64,000 bases of DNA. It comes from Myoxocephalus aenaeus (taxonomy: Eukaryota; Chordata; Actinopteri; Perciformes; Cottidae). Within the stretch, counting starts at the first letter, position 1. Each line of letters opens with the position of its first letter. This document shows positions 46,131 to 56,529 of this stretch, piece by piece. The stretch is from NCBI GenBank assembly GCA_038501785.1, contig JBAMJR010000519.1, positions 85,001-149,000 on the forward strand, given 5' to 3'. The notes under the pieces were generated by a model. It did not search any database. It worked only from the letters and a program-made list of their open reading frames with translations, and was not told the DNA's origin. Made by a program: the position numbers and the translations under genes.

Positions 46131-46775
46131 TAGCCTCTCCCCTCTTCGTCTCCTCTCCTCCCTCATCGTCTCCTCTCCTCCCTCATCGTCTCCTCTCCTC
46201 CCTCTTCGTCTCCTCTCCTCCCTCTTCGTCTCCTCTCCTCCCTCTTCGTCTCCTCTCCTCCCTCATCGTCTCCTCTCCTCCCTCATCGTCTCCTCTCCTC
46301 CCTCTTCGTCTCCTCTCCTCCCTCTTCGTCTCCTCTCCTCCCTCTTCGTCTCCTCTCCTCCCTCTTCGTCTCCTCTCCTCCCTCATCGTCTCCTCTCCTC
46401 CCTCATCGTCTCCTCTCCTCCCTCATCGTCTCCTCTCCTCCCTCTTCGTCTCCTCTCCTCCCTCTTCGTCTCCTCTCCTCCCTCTTCGTCTCCTCTCCTC
46501 CCTCTTCGTCTCCTCTCCTCCCTCTTCGTCTCCTCTCCTCCCTCTTCGTCTCCTCTCCTCCCTCTTCGTCTCCTCTCCTCCCTCTTCGTCTCCTCTCCTC
46601 CCTCATCGTCTCCTCTCCTCCCTCTTCGTCTCCTCTCCTCCCTCTTCGTCTCCTCTCCTCCCTCTTCGTCTCCTCTCCTCCCTCTTCGTCTCCTCTCCTC
46701 CCTCATCATCTCCTCTCCTCCCTCATCGTCTCCTCTCCTCCCTCTTCGTCTCCTCTCCTCCCTCTTCGTCTTCGT
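46131..46775. repeat. 20-bp pyrimidine-rich minisatellite, about 32 copies
   Basis: Unit cttcgtctcctctcctccct, with a t/a variant in cttcg/catcg. The array is strongly homogenised: almost the only variation is this one base, and it is distributed in blocks. Confidence 0.95.
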
Positions 46776-47036
46776 CTCCTCGCTCCGCGTGATGACTGAA
46801 ACGTTATGAGGTCGAGGCCCATTTATTCAGATTACCGGCTGGTTGTTGAGGGATGCAGGGCCAGATGGGCCCTCAGCTTTGTCTGTCAGGCCGAGTCCGT
46901 ACCGAGCGCTGATGATGATTAAAGAAGCTCCTTGGATCGCCTCCTCGCTCCTCTCATCCTTCCTCACCTCCCTGCTCCATTTCTTTAAAAAGAGCAATAA
47001 GTATCACAAAATGACTGTAATATATGTATGTGTGTA

Positions 47037-47042
47037 TATATA

Positions 47043-47092
<50 letters not shown>
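47037..47092. repeat. (AT)n microsatellite
   Basis: TA run with one ttta interruption. Confidence 0.95.
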
Positions 47093-47096
<4 letters not shown>

Positions 47097-47254
47097 TGAA
47101 TATAAATGGGGGGATTTGTTTTCAGGGCACTTTAAAAGGTGTCCTGAAACGACATTAATCCTTTTTTGTCCTTTAAAAAACTAGTGACTCAGCGTTCTGC
47201 ATTTTGCTCTTGAATCATCGGAAGGGTTTTCCATAATTCAGGGTGGATGTTTAT

Positions 47255-47778
47255 GCATTGTGGGTGGAGCTACATTGTGGGTGGAGCTACATTGTGGGTG
47301 GAGCTACACTGTGGGTGGAGCTACACTGTGGGTGGAGCTACACTGTGGGTGGAGCTACACTGTGGGTGGAGCTACATTGTGGGTGGAGCTACATGATGGG
47401 TGGAGCTACATGATGGGTGGAGCTACATTGTGGGTGGAGCTACATTGTGGGTGGAGCTACATGATGGGTGGAGTTACATGATGGGTGGAGCTACATGATG
47501 GGTGGAGCTACATGATGGGTGGAGCTACATGATGGGTGGAGCTACATGATGGGTGGAGCTACATGATGGGTGGAGCTACATGATGGGTGGAGCTACAATG
47601 TGGGTGGAGCTACATTGTGGGTGGAGCTACATGATGGGTGGAGCTACATTGTGGGTGGAGCTACATGATGGGTGGAGCTACATGATGGGTGGAGCTACAT
47701 TGTGGGTGGAGCTACATGATGGGTGGAGTTACAATGTGGGTGGAGCTACATGATGGGTGGAGCTACATTGTGGGTGGA
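47255..47778. repeat. 17-bp minisatellite, about 30 copies
   Basis: Unit gggtggagctacatgat, with alternatives cattgt, cactgt and caatgt at the last positions. Types cluster in blocks along the array. Confidence 0.95.
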
Positions 47779-48298
47779 AATTCAGAAACCCACTGTGACC
47801 TCACGGAGGAGGATTTGAGTCCTCAAACAACGCGTCTTATGATTTATTATCATGCGTTTCCTCCAGTCCAGCAACACGTGTACATTATTGCTCTTCACAC
47901 GTAAACAGTCTTTTCAAAGTAAACTTCAAACTACGCGGTCGGGTTAAAGGTCGTCGTTTGGGTTAAAATACCAGCTGAGTGGTCTAGTTCAGGTGCACAG
48001 AATCAGGAGTGGAGCTGAAGACCTGCAGGCGTTCTGGTGGCTGCTCTCTGAATGGAAACGTTCCCAGGAGGCCGTCATCAGAGCCACTGACATACAATCC
48101 ATACGCACAATCCATACGCTGCTCTTTGCATTCTGGCTTCTGTCTGCAGATTAGAAAGTCAGGCCTGAAGGTCACGAGGAAAGGTCAGAGGTCACCGGAC
48201 AGAAACATCAGTACCAAGAGACCATGAACACCCTCAGAGCGTGTCATGGGATCCAGTGTGTGTGTGTGTACGGACCCTTTATTTGGGACACAGCAAAG

Positions 48299-48300
<2 letters not shown>
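47779..48300. other. Unique intronic sequence
   Basis: No gene is recognised. Confidence 0.45.

Positions 48301-48392
<92 letters not shown>
48301..48392. repeat. (AC)n microsatellite
   Basis: Pure AC run of about 45 units. Confidence 0.95.
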
Positions 48393-48393
<1 letters not shown>

Positions 48394-48480
48394 CAGGATG
48401 GATTCCGTGATGGTATCAATATGGCCGCCGCCGTGCGTCCACTGAGCGTGACGCAGCAACTCAGCCATCAAAGCTGCAGA

Positions 48481-48481
<1 letters not shown>

Positions 48482-48538
<57 letters not shown>
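48482..48538. repeat. (AC)n microsatellite
   Basis: Pure AC run. Confidence 0.95.
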
Positions 48539-48540
<2 letters not shown>

Positions 48541-48656
48541 CGGACAGACGGGCTGTGCAGTGCGCTCTGGGAAACGGTGTTTTTCATCAACACCCAATCA
48601 GAGGCAGCTGTCAGGTGGAACAGAAGGGGAGGAACGCTGATAAAGACATCGACACG

Positions 48657-48659
<3 letters not shown>

Positions 48660-48689
<30 letters not shown>
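48660..48689. repeat. (GT)n microsatellite
   Basis: Pure GT run. Confidence 0.95.
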
Positions 48690-48847
48690 GTGCGTAAACA
48701 AAGAAACACCTCTTTCTCTGCCAATCTGTTTGTAAGACACACACAGATGTCCTAACCTGACCTTCTTAAAGGGAAAGCGTAGCAGAAAGACCAGAATCAA
48801 ATCAGCTGTTAATTCACAACGACTTCAGATTGAAAACGTTCTCCAGC

Positions 48848-49125
48848 AATAATAATAATAATTATTATTATTATGATACTACTACTACTACTACTACTAC
48901 TAATTATTATTATTGTTATGATACTACTACTACTACTACTACTACTAATTATTATTATTGTTATGATACTACTACTACTACTACTACTAATAATAATTAT
49001 TATTACTACTACTACTACTATTACTACTACTACTACTAATAATTATTATTATTATTATTATACTACTACTACTACTATTACTACTACTACTACTAATAGT
49101 ATTAATAATATTATTATTATCATTT
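48848..49125. repeat. Alternating (ATT)n and (ACT)n trinucleotide blocks
   Basis: Blocks of tac/act triplets alternate with att/aat triplets. A roughly 50-bp super-unit (attattattgttatgatact plus seven act triplets) is present about three times. Confidence 0.9.
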
Positions 49126-49274
49126 ATAATATTATATGTATAAATATAATACACATAGTACACATGTACATACCATTCATAATATTATATAATACATGAT
49201 GTGTGGTGATGAAGCCACGGCTGCTGTCCGTGGTGCTGAAGTACGAGTCGATCACACAACGCTGTTTTCTCAAA

Positions 49275-49435
49275 GGCGCCAGTATGACGTCGTACTAGTA
49301 CGAGTACTGGTAGTTGTACTAGGAGTTGTACTAGTTATTGTACTAGTTGTTTGACTAGTTGTACTACTTGTGCTAGTAGTTGTCCTAGTTGTACTAGTAG
49401 TAGTACTAGTAGTAATACCAGTAGTTGAACTAGTA
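49275..49435. repeat. Degenerate gtactagt-rich repeat
   Basis: Loose copies of agttgtactagt and agtagtactagt. The core actagt is palindromic, so the tract is rich in short inverted repeats. Confidence 0.75.
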
Positions 49436-49494
49436 ATTTCATGTATGTATGTAAAAATATGTACTATGACAATAATTGAATCTTAATTCTTAGA

Positions 49495-49806
49495 TGTGTA
49501 GTTGTGTAGTTGTGTAGTTGTGTAGGTGTGTAGTTATGTAGTTGTGTAGTTGTGTAGCTGTGTAGGTATGTAGGTGTGTAGTTGTGTAGTTGTGTAGCTG
49601 TGTAGCTGTGTAGCTGTGTAGTTGTGTAGTTGTGTAGCTGTGTAGCTGTGTAGCTGTGTAGCTGTGTAGCTGTGTATCTGTGTAGGTGTGTGTAGCTGTG
49701 TGTAGCTGTGTGTAGCTGTGTGGTTGTGTAGCTGTGTAGCTGTGTAGCTGTGTAGTTTTGTGTAGTTGTGTAGCTGTGTAGCTGTGTAGTTGTGTAGCTG
49801 TGTAGT
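49495..49806. repeat. 9-bp minisatellite
   Basis: About 33 copies of tgtgtagct/tgtgtagtt, with occasional tgtgtgtagc expansions. Confidence 0.95.
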
Positions 49807-50439
49807 TTAATTACTTCATCAATAACTGGTCAGATTGTCGTTTTGGAAGAAGCAGACTCATGAAACATGAAACGTTGAAATGCATTGTGGGTTCCAGTTA
49901 GTTATTGGTTCACTTCCCAACATGAAGGTGTGAGTGCTGCTCTTCACCCTCCTCTTCATCGTTTCATGACCTCATCCTGTCCGTCTGGCTCGTAGATCTC
50001 AGGGAGAACCTTGTTGTTCTGCTGTCTGAATGATGAAGGTTCTCCTGGAGAACTCAAACAGCTGATCTGTTCACCTGCAGCGTGCGTCTTCTGAGCCGTT
50101 TACATAATTCACCCGCTGCTCCTTACTTTGACTGTTTAGAGCTCTCTGCCCCTCTTCCTCTTCCTCTTCCTCTTCCTCTTCGAGCCCCATCAGGAGAGGA
50201 GTGAACCATCCTGAGCGCCGCTCGGGGAACCTTCATGCATATTTAAGGCCCAGACGACCCGCTGTGAGACAGCGGCTCGTTGGTTCTCGGCTCGTTAGCT
50301 CGTTAGCTCGCTAGCTCGTTAGCTCGTTAGCTCGTTGTGTCTGAACACACAACGTTCCCCCGCCTGACTCGCAGCTGGAAGACGCTTCTGTTGGAACTGA
50401 ACTCTCGTTTAGTTTTGAAATACATAAAAGCTCTTTAGG
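49807..50439. other. Unique intronic sequence with small repeats
   Basis: No gene is recognised. Short repeats are cttcct (50152-50182) and the 8-bp cgttagct (50284-50335). Confidence 0.5.
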
Positions 50440-50600
50440 CCCAAGCCCAAAAATAATCTTGTTTTTAAAAACTGAAACCTAATTATCTCCGCAACCACAG
50501 GGTTGTTTAACTTCATTTAAATTGCTACAATACCGTAACCCCTGTGAGGAGAGAGCTATGTTTTTTTAAAGTAACCGTTAAGTTTAAGTACTTACGTTTA
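50440..50600 (+). mobile_element. Decayed copy of dispersed TTAA-ended family
   Basis: Contains aattatctccgcaaccacag, and then gaggagagagctatgttttt, which corresponds to gaggagatagctcagtttta at about 14607-14627. It is a diverged copy without coding sequence; limits are uncertain. Confidence 0.4.
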
Positions 50601-51340
50601 AGTACCCCTTACAACGTCGGAGTTCACTAACAGACACATCCCCGTAGCGGTAAGGCTTGTGTGAGTCTAACAAAGCAATACAAATCATTCATTTCTCCCT
50701 ATTAGTACTTGTAAAGTCACAAAACGGCCGGAGTTCTTTTCTTATTTTTCCCGGCGCGTCATACAACACATGTGGAAGCTGCTGAACATTTCAATACCCA
50801 GCATGCCTGATTCTGACACTGTTTTGGCATAAAATAAGTAATTTTTCCATTTTTGAACTGAACAACACAGTTTTTTGACTGAAACTCCTTCCTAACATGC
50901 CAATGCTTTGATTTATTGTGATTCTTGATTCTTTAGGTCCTAATCTTTCCAAAAAGGTGCCTTAGTAATATGTGGGCTGTTGTTAAGGCCCTGGACCATA
51001 CAGTTTGAACAACTCTGGGACCGCTCCAGGAGGCATTTTGGGGAATCTGGCTCATACCATGCTGGATGTTCATAGTTATGATCAAAATATGTTTTACACA
51101 AGTATTGGAACTCATTTGGGGTTCATGGTGTCTACTTGAACACGGGGAACAAGAGGTACAGAAGGCTTTCAGCCCCCATGTATGGGCCCTCTGGGGCCCA
51201 GAAGGAAGTCACATTGACATCAGAGTCGTTTCAACACGCCGTGCTTCTCTCCATGTCCTGCTGTGTGGTATTAATGTGTCACGTTGTCGTCATTAATTAA
51301 TAAAGCATCACATTGTGTGGACACCTGCTGGCTCCATATG
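50601..51340. other. Unique intronic sequence
   Basis: No gene is recognised. An attaattaataaagcatcac near 51292-51311 resembles a polyadenylation region, but no upstream gene supports it. Confidence 0.4.
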
Positions 51341-51383
51341 TAGTCCTCTCTCTCTCTCTCTCTCGCTCTCTCTCTCGCTCTCC
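51341..51383. repeat. CT-rich microsatellite
   Basis: TC run with two gctc interruptions. Confidence 0.9.
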
Positions 51384-52009
51384 TTTTGATGTCTCTGTTT
51401 TCTAATCGTCTCGGGAAGGCGGAGTCAGGGTTTGTTTTCCTCCGCGATCACAAAACCCTTTGATAGCAGATGCCGACACATATCTCCGTGGTGCGTTCAG
51501 GAAGCCGGCCGTTGCCCGTAGACGGAGAAGCTAATGCGGGTTCACCTCCTGACAAGAGTCAGCTGACTTTCCTCTTCACCGGTTGACCTCAACCTCATGC
51601 AGCGGGATTTGAACATAACAAAAGTGAGAACAACGTTTCATACCAGCAGCGATGCAAATATGAAATACTGTGGAGAGTTAGAATATATTCCTGCAGGCCA
51701 GAGGAACAAATCTGTTTGACCCGGAGCAGTGTCTGTCAGTCTGTCTCCTAAAGCTGCTGTATGACATGTTAATGAGTGACCTTTACAGCATATGGTTTTA
51801 TTGTGAAAGGTAAGAACAGAAGGAGCCTTTGTCAAGGTTGAAAAGAGTAACACAGTTTGTCGTCTGGGGTAGTGCTGCTCTGTGTGGGCTTCAGGGAGTC
51901 GGAGACTTAGAAATGTCAAACTTTGTTAGGGATCTACTTCTGGCCTGTGGCTGCTTCTCTGGCTTCTACAGCCTCACTGAAGGGGAATCGAGCCATTCTG
52001 AAGTGTGTT
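51384..52009. other. Unique intronic sequence
   Basis: No gene is recognised. Confidence 0.45.
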
Positions 52010-52503
52010 AAAGCTGCATTCTCTCTCCTGACCACCGGGGGGCGACTCCTCTGGTTGTATAGAAGTCTATGCTTCATGTGTTAAAGTTGCATTCTCTCTC
52101 CTGACCACCGGGGGGCGACTCCTCTGGTTGTATAGAAGTCTATGCTTCATGTGTTAAAGCTGCATTCTCTCTCCTGACCACCGGGGGGCGACTCCTCTGG
52201 TTGTATAGAAGTCTATGCTTCATGTGTTAAAGTTGCATTCTCTCTCCTGACCACCAGGGGGTGACTCCTCTGGTTGTATAGAAGGCTATGCTTCATGTGT
52301 TAAAGCTGCATTCTCTCTCCTGACCACCAGGGGGTGACTCCTCTGGTTGTATAGAAGGCTATGCTTCATGTGTTAAAGCTGCATTCTCTCTCCTGACCAC
52401 CAGGGGGTGACTCCTCTGGTTGTATATAAGTCTATGCCTCATGTGATAAAGCTGCATTCTCTCTCCTAACCACTGGGGGTGACTCCTCTGGTTGTATAGA
52501 AGT
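52010..52503 (-). repeat. 73-bp minisatellite, about 6.7 copies, inverted
   Basis: Reverse complement of the unit at 13703-14006: gcattctctctcctgaccac, then ctcctctggttgtatagaag and tatgcttcatgtgttaaag. Variants ccggggggcg and ccagggggtg segregate into an early and a late block. Confidence 0.95.
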
Positions 52504-52545
52504 CCCCCCTGCTTGAGATTGAGCCTCCAACAATAGAGCTCTGAG

Positions 52546-52573
52546 TCTCTCTCTCTCTCTCTCTCTCTCTCGG
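52546..52573. repeat. (CT)n microsatellite
   Basis: Pure TC run. Confidence 0.9.
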
Positions 52574-52954
52574 CTCACTCGGCCAGTTAATTGTTGCTGC
52601 TTGCACCTCGGGGTCGGTCTCAGGCTGCTTTTAACCTCTCGTGACAGACCGCCAAAATAAAGTCCTTCCGGTCTCTTCCCCCACGCTGTAAACATATTCT
52701 GACTTGCTGAGGCAAGGCAAGTTTATATGTAGAGCACATTTCAACAACAAGGAGATTCAAAGTGCTTCACATGAAACCATTAAAAGCATCAAAACATAAT
52801 GCAGAGAAAACAATATTTAAAAACAATAAGAACATCATTTTAAAACATTAAAAAAAACAGTCAAGAAGCAACAAAATAGAATAAAAGTTGCAATTTAAGA
52901 AATAAAATGCAGTAGTGAGATGCAGAAATGTATTGATATCATTGAATGTCGTTC

Positions 52955-53140
52955 AAGGCAACAGCAAACAGAAAAGTCTTCAATCTGGACTTAAAGGAGC
53001 TGATGGTCTCTGAGGGTCTCTAGTGGTCTCTGAGGGTCTCAGCAGACCTGCAGCTTTCAGGGACCTTGTTCCAGATATGTGGAGCAGAAAAGCTCAACGC
53101 TGCTTCTCCATGTTTAGTTCTGGCTCTTGGAACAGGAAGT
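52955..53140 (-). pseudogene. LINE ORF2 carboxyl-terminal fragment
   Basis: The minus strand reads EPELNMEKQR, then in a shifted frame HIWNKVPESCRSAETL, and ends SSFKSRLKTFLFAVALND. These are the Trp-Asn-x-hydrophobic-Pro and FK-x-LKT-x-LF signatures of the ORF2 tail of L2/CR1-type elements. A stop and a short duplication (ctgagggtctc, 53010-53041) interrupt it. Confidence 0.75.
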
Positions 53141-53838
53141 AGACCAGTCCCAGACCACCTGAGGGGTCTGATGGTTCATAAGGTAGACCAGTCCCAGACC
53201 ACCTGAGGGGTCAGATGGTTCATAAGGCAGACCAGTCCCAGACCACCTGAGGGGTCTGATGGTTCATAAGGTAGACTAGTCCCAGACCACCTGAGGGGTC
53301 AGATGGTTCATAAGGTAGACCAGTCCCAGACCACCTGAGGGGTCAGATGGTTCATAAGGTAGACCAGTCCCAGACCACCTGAGGGGTCAGATGGTTCATA
53401 AGGTAGACCAGTCCCAGACCACCTGAGGGGTCTGATGGTTCATAAGGTAGACCAGTCCCAGACGACCTGAGGGGTCAGATGGTTCATAAGGTAGACCAGT
53501 CCCAGACCACCTGAGGGGTCAGATGGTGCATAAGGTAGACCAGTCCCAGACCACCTGAGGGGTCAGATGGTTCATAAGGCAGACCAGTCCCAGACCACCT
53601 GAGGGGTCAGATGGTTCATAAGGCAGACCAGTCCCAGACCACCTGAGGGGTCAGATGGTTCATAAGGTAGACCAGTCCCAGACCACCTGAGGGGTCAGAT
53701 GGTTCATAAGGTAGACCAGTCCCAGACCACCTGAGGGGTCAGATGGTTCATAAGGTAGACCAGTCCCAGACCACCTGAGGGGTCTGATGGTTCATAAGGT
53801 AGACCAGTCCCAGACCACCTGAGGGGTCAGATGGTTCA
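53138..53838. repeat. 44-bp minisatellite grown from LINE ORF2, about 16 copies
   Basis: Units start ggtagaccagtcccagacca and end cagatggttcataa, at 53182, 53226 and every 44 bp. On the minus strand one unit reads YEPSDPSGGLGLVY, in frame with the LINE carboxyl fragment. The unit is therefore a piece of ORF2 that was tandemly duplicated; since 44 is not a multiple of three the reading frame is destroyed. Confidence 0.93.
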
Positions 53839-54085
53839 GTGAGCCAGTGGAAGCATGTAGATGTTGAGCAGAAGAGGCCCCAGTATTGAGCCTTGGGGAA
53901 CACCACATGTCATCCTAGTCAGCTCTGATGTGTAATTAGCTACCGACACAAAGTATTGTCGGTCCTTCAAGTAGGATTCAAACCAGTTAAGTGCTGCAGA
54001 GAGTCCTACCCAGAATTCAGTCTGTCTAGTAGTATGTCATGATCGACCGAGTCGAATGCAGCACTGAGATCCAGTAATACTAAGA
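53836..54085 (-). pseudogene. LINE reverse transcriptase fragment (L2-like)
   Basis: The minus strand encodes LLDLSAAFDSVDHDILLDRL, which is RT motif A with its catalytic Asp in AAFD. After a stop and a frame change come ALNWFESYLKDRQYFVSV and CGVPQGSILGPLLLNIY (RT motif B). The catalytic YxDD box expected shortly after is missing because the sequence passes into the 44-bp array. It is non-functional. Confidence 0.85.
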
Positions 54086-54146
54086 CATATATAGTGAGTG
54101 AGATATGTTTTAACGTGTGTTGGTAGAATATCCACGCAGCAGGAGG

Positions 54147-54536
54147 ATGTCTTCAGATGGTGATCATGTCTTCAGATGGTGATCATGTCTTCAGATGGTG
54201 ATCATGTCTTCAGATGGTGATCATGTCTTCAGATGGTGATCATGTCTTCAGATGGTGATCATGTCTTCAGATGGTGATCATGTCTTCAGATGGTGATCAT
54301 GTCTTCAGATGGTGGTCATGTCTTCAGATGGAGGTCATGTCTTCAGATGGTGATCATGTCTTCAGATGGTGATCATGTCTTCAGATGGAGATCATGTCTT
54401 CAGATGGAGATCATGTCTTCAGATGGAGATCATGTCTTCAGATGGAGATCATGTCTTCAGATGGTGATCATGTCTTCAGATGGTGATCATGTCTTCAGAT
54501 GGAGATCATGTCTTCAGATGGTGATCATGTCTTCTG
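54147..54536. repeat. 19-bp minisatellite, about 20 copies
   Basis: Unit atgtcttcagatggtgatc, with gatc/ggtc and tgg/tgga variants. Confidence 0.95.
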
Positions 54537-55068
54537 TAGCTGATTGAATGTGTCATGATATTTGAATGGATGTTATTTAAAGACGAGAACACACATCCTG
54601 CTGGTCTAGTTGGTTCATTCTCACGCTTCAGTCTGTGAAGTCGTGTTGGGAAGGAGATGATGAAGAGGATCCCTGATGAGGAAGATGACCCCTCTGCTCC
54701 CATACAGGAAGTAGAACTCAAACACACTGAATATGAATCAGAGGCGTTGGTTATCACTTCTCCTCCGTGATGTTCTTCTGGATATTGTGATTGTTTTATG
54801 ATAGTAGACAATAGTTTTGCTGCGTTCTCTCTTTCTGGAACCAGAACTTTCTCCAAAGAGAGATTCATTCTTTAGACTATCACTAAACAAAGTATGCAAC
54901 TTAAAATATATAAATATGAGACCAGACTAACCATCTAGTTTTCAGGCAGGAAGTAAATATTGTTCTTGAACTTTTTACTCCTCTTTCCATTCCTTCTCTT
55001 TCCATTCCTCCTCTTATTCTCCTCTTTGTCTTCTCCTCTCTGATTGGCTGCTCTGACACAGTGATGAG

Positions 55069-55070
<2 letters not shown>
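54537..55070. other. Unique intronic sequence
   Basis: No gene is recognised. Confidence 0.45.

Positions 55071-55126
<56 letters not shown>
55071..55126. repeat. (GT)n microsatellite
   Basis: Pure TG run. Confidence 0.95.
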
Positions 55127-55127
<1 letters not shown>

Positions 55128-55357
55128 AGATCTGTCTTCATTAAGCTCTCTGTCTCTCTCTGCATACATTTGCATGAATGAATGTAAATGTTGATTTGGC
55201 CGCTGTGAGTTCACATGAATCTCTCTTTCTTCTTCTCAGGCGTCTCGTGATAGTAAACTGATGCTGCTCTTCATCCTCTTCCTCCTCCTCTTCCAGCATC
55301 ACTTAATGCAGACATGTGATCGTGTGTTTTATTCATCACACACAACACAATCCTGTT

Positions 55358-55434
55358 TATATTGTATATACAATATATTATACAATATAATATACAATAA
55401 AACAAACAATATAATATATAATATAATATACAAT
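55358..55434. repeat. AT-rich palindromic tract
   Basis: Repeated tatattgtata/tataatatacaat elements that are mutually complementary over short distances. Confidence 0.7.
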
Positions 55435-55534
55435 GTGTGTGTGTCCTCGTGTGACATTTATAAATTTATCTCTAGATAAAGTAAAGACTTTAAGAGACAC
55501 TCTTCTCTTCTCTCATTCTTCTTGAATGAAGAAG

Positions 55535-55852
55535 TCAACTCTTCTCTCCACTCGTCTTCCTCTTCTCTCCACTCGTCTTCCTCTTCTCTCCACTCGTCTT
55601 CCTCTTCTCTCCACTCGTCTTCCTCTTATCTCCGCTCGTCTTCCTCTTCTCTCCGCTCGTCTTCATCTTCTCTCCGCTCGTCTTCCTCTTCGTCTTCCTC
55701 TTCTCTCTGCTCGTCTTCCTCTTCTCTCCGCTCGTCTTCCTCTTCTCTCCGCTCGTCTTCCTCTTCTCTCCGCTCATCTTCCTCTTCCTCTTCCTCTTCT
55801 CTCCGCTCGTCTTCCTCTTCCTCTTCCTCTTCTCTCCGGTCCTCTCTGCAGA
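55535..55852. repeat. 21-bp pyrimidine-rich minisatellite
   Basis: Unit tcttcctcttctctccgctc plus g, interrupted by cttcct hexamers. The period is a multiple of three, so frames stay open on both strands (Ser-rich or Glu/Lys-rich); no gene is inferred. Confidence 0.92.
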
Positions 55853-56298
55853 GCGTGACATGTTGAGACGTTTCATGGCGACGGCGTTCCTCTTCAATCG
55901 GACCGCTGCTCACTTCCTGCTTCGGTCACAAAGTGCTGCTCCGTGATTGGTCGGGACGTGAACATCAAACGTAGCGATACCGCCATGATCTCTTAAAAAA
56001 TAAAATGAATATATGGATAATCAAACCAAATTATACCATATTCCACACGGTAACTCGTCTCATGAAGAGAAGAGCAACCGGATGGGGAACAGATTCATGG
56101 AAAAGATCTCTAGAAATCATTCTTCATGGCTTAAAATCACCACAATATCAGTTTATAATAAACCAACCATGGAGCTGATGATCTAAACAAATAATAGCAG
56201 AACTTTCAAATCCATATAGCGGGGTAATATGGCGGCCATTTTGATGTGTGTCGTTGTAGCAGGCTAACTTCAATATGAACGAAACTGAGCACTGTCAC
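55853..56298. other. Unique intronic sequence
   Basis: No gene is recognised. Confidence 0.45.
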
Positions 56299-56416
56299 CA
56301 GTGTAGCATGAAAGCGTGGTGGAATTAGCATGCTAGTTAGCCATCTATCTGGCAGCAAATAGCTAGCTGGTTAGCTTCCCAGCTAGCTATTTCCACCATG
56401 CTTTAATGCAACACTG
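56299..56416. repeat. Fold-back inverted repeat, 118 bp
   Basis: Outer arms 56299-56324 and 56391-56416 are complementary at 23 of 26 positions. Inside lies a perfect 13-bp inner stem, aatagctagctgg (56358-56370) and ccagctagctatt (56379-56391), with an 8-nt loop. It may be a small fold-back element or a structured RNA if transcribed. Confidence 0.8.
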
Positions 56417-56529
56417 CTGCAGAAGATGTGCCAAACAGCGGGCTGTGGGCCGCCGGCTCTAACGATCCCTCCGCCTCACTCCGCCTCACTCCCCACGAGC
56501 TAACGCTAGCTCGCTTGCTAACCTTTTAA

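Larger units (their letters stand above)
52712..54085 (-). mobile_element. L2-like LINE fragment with an internal minisatellite
   Basis: Read on the minus strand from 54085 there is a reverse transcriptase segment, then a 44-bp array (53838 to 53138), then the carboxyl end of ORF2 (about 53138 to 52955), then a 3' UTR. The UTR ends with gttgaaatgtgctctacata and a ttgccttgcc tail near 52712. The tail and the ORF2 end match the style of L2/Maui-type teleost LINEs. The RT YADD region and everything between it and the carboxyl end are absent. Confidence 0.75.

Noticed and set aside
46096..46809. Leu/Ser-rich 237-codon frame resembling a membrane protein
   Set aside because: Direct product of the 20-bp pyrimidine array; hydrophobicity is a compositional artefact.
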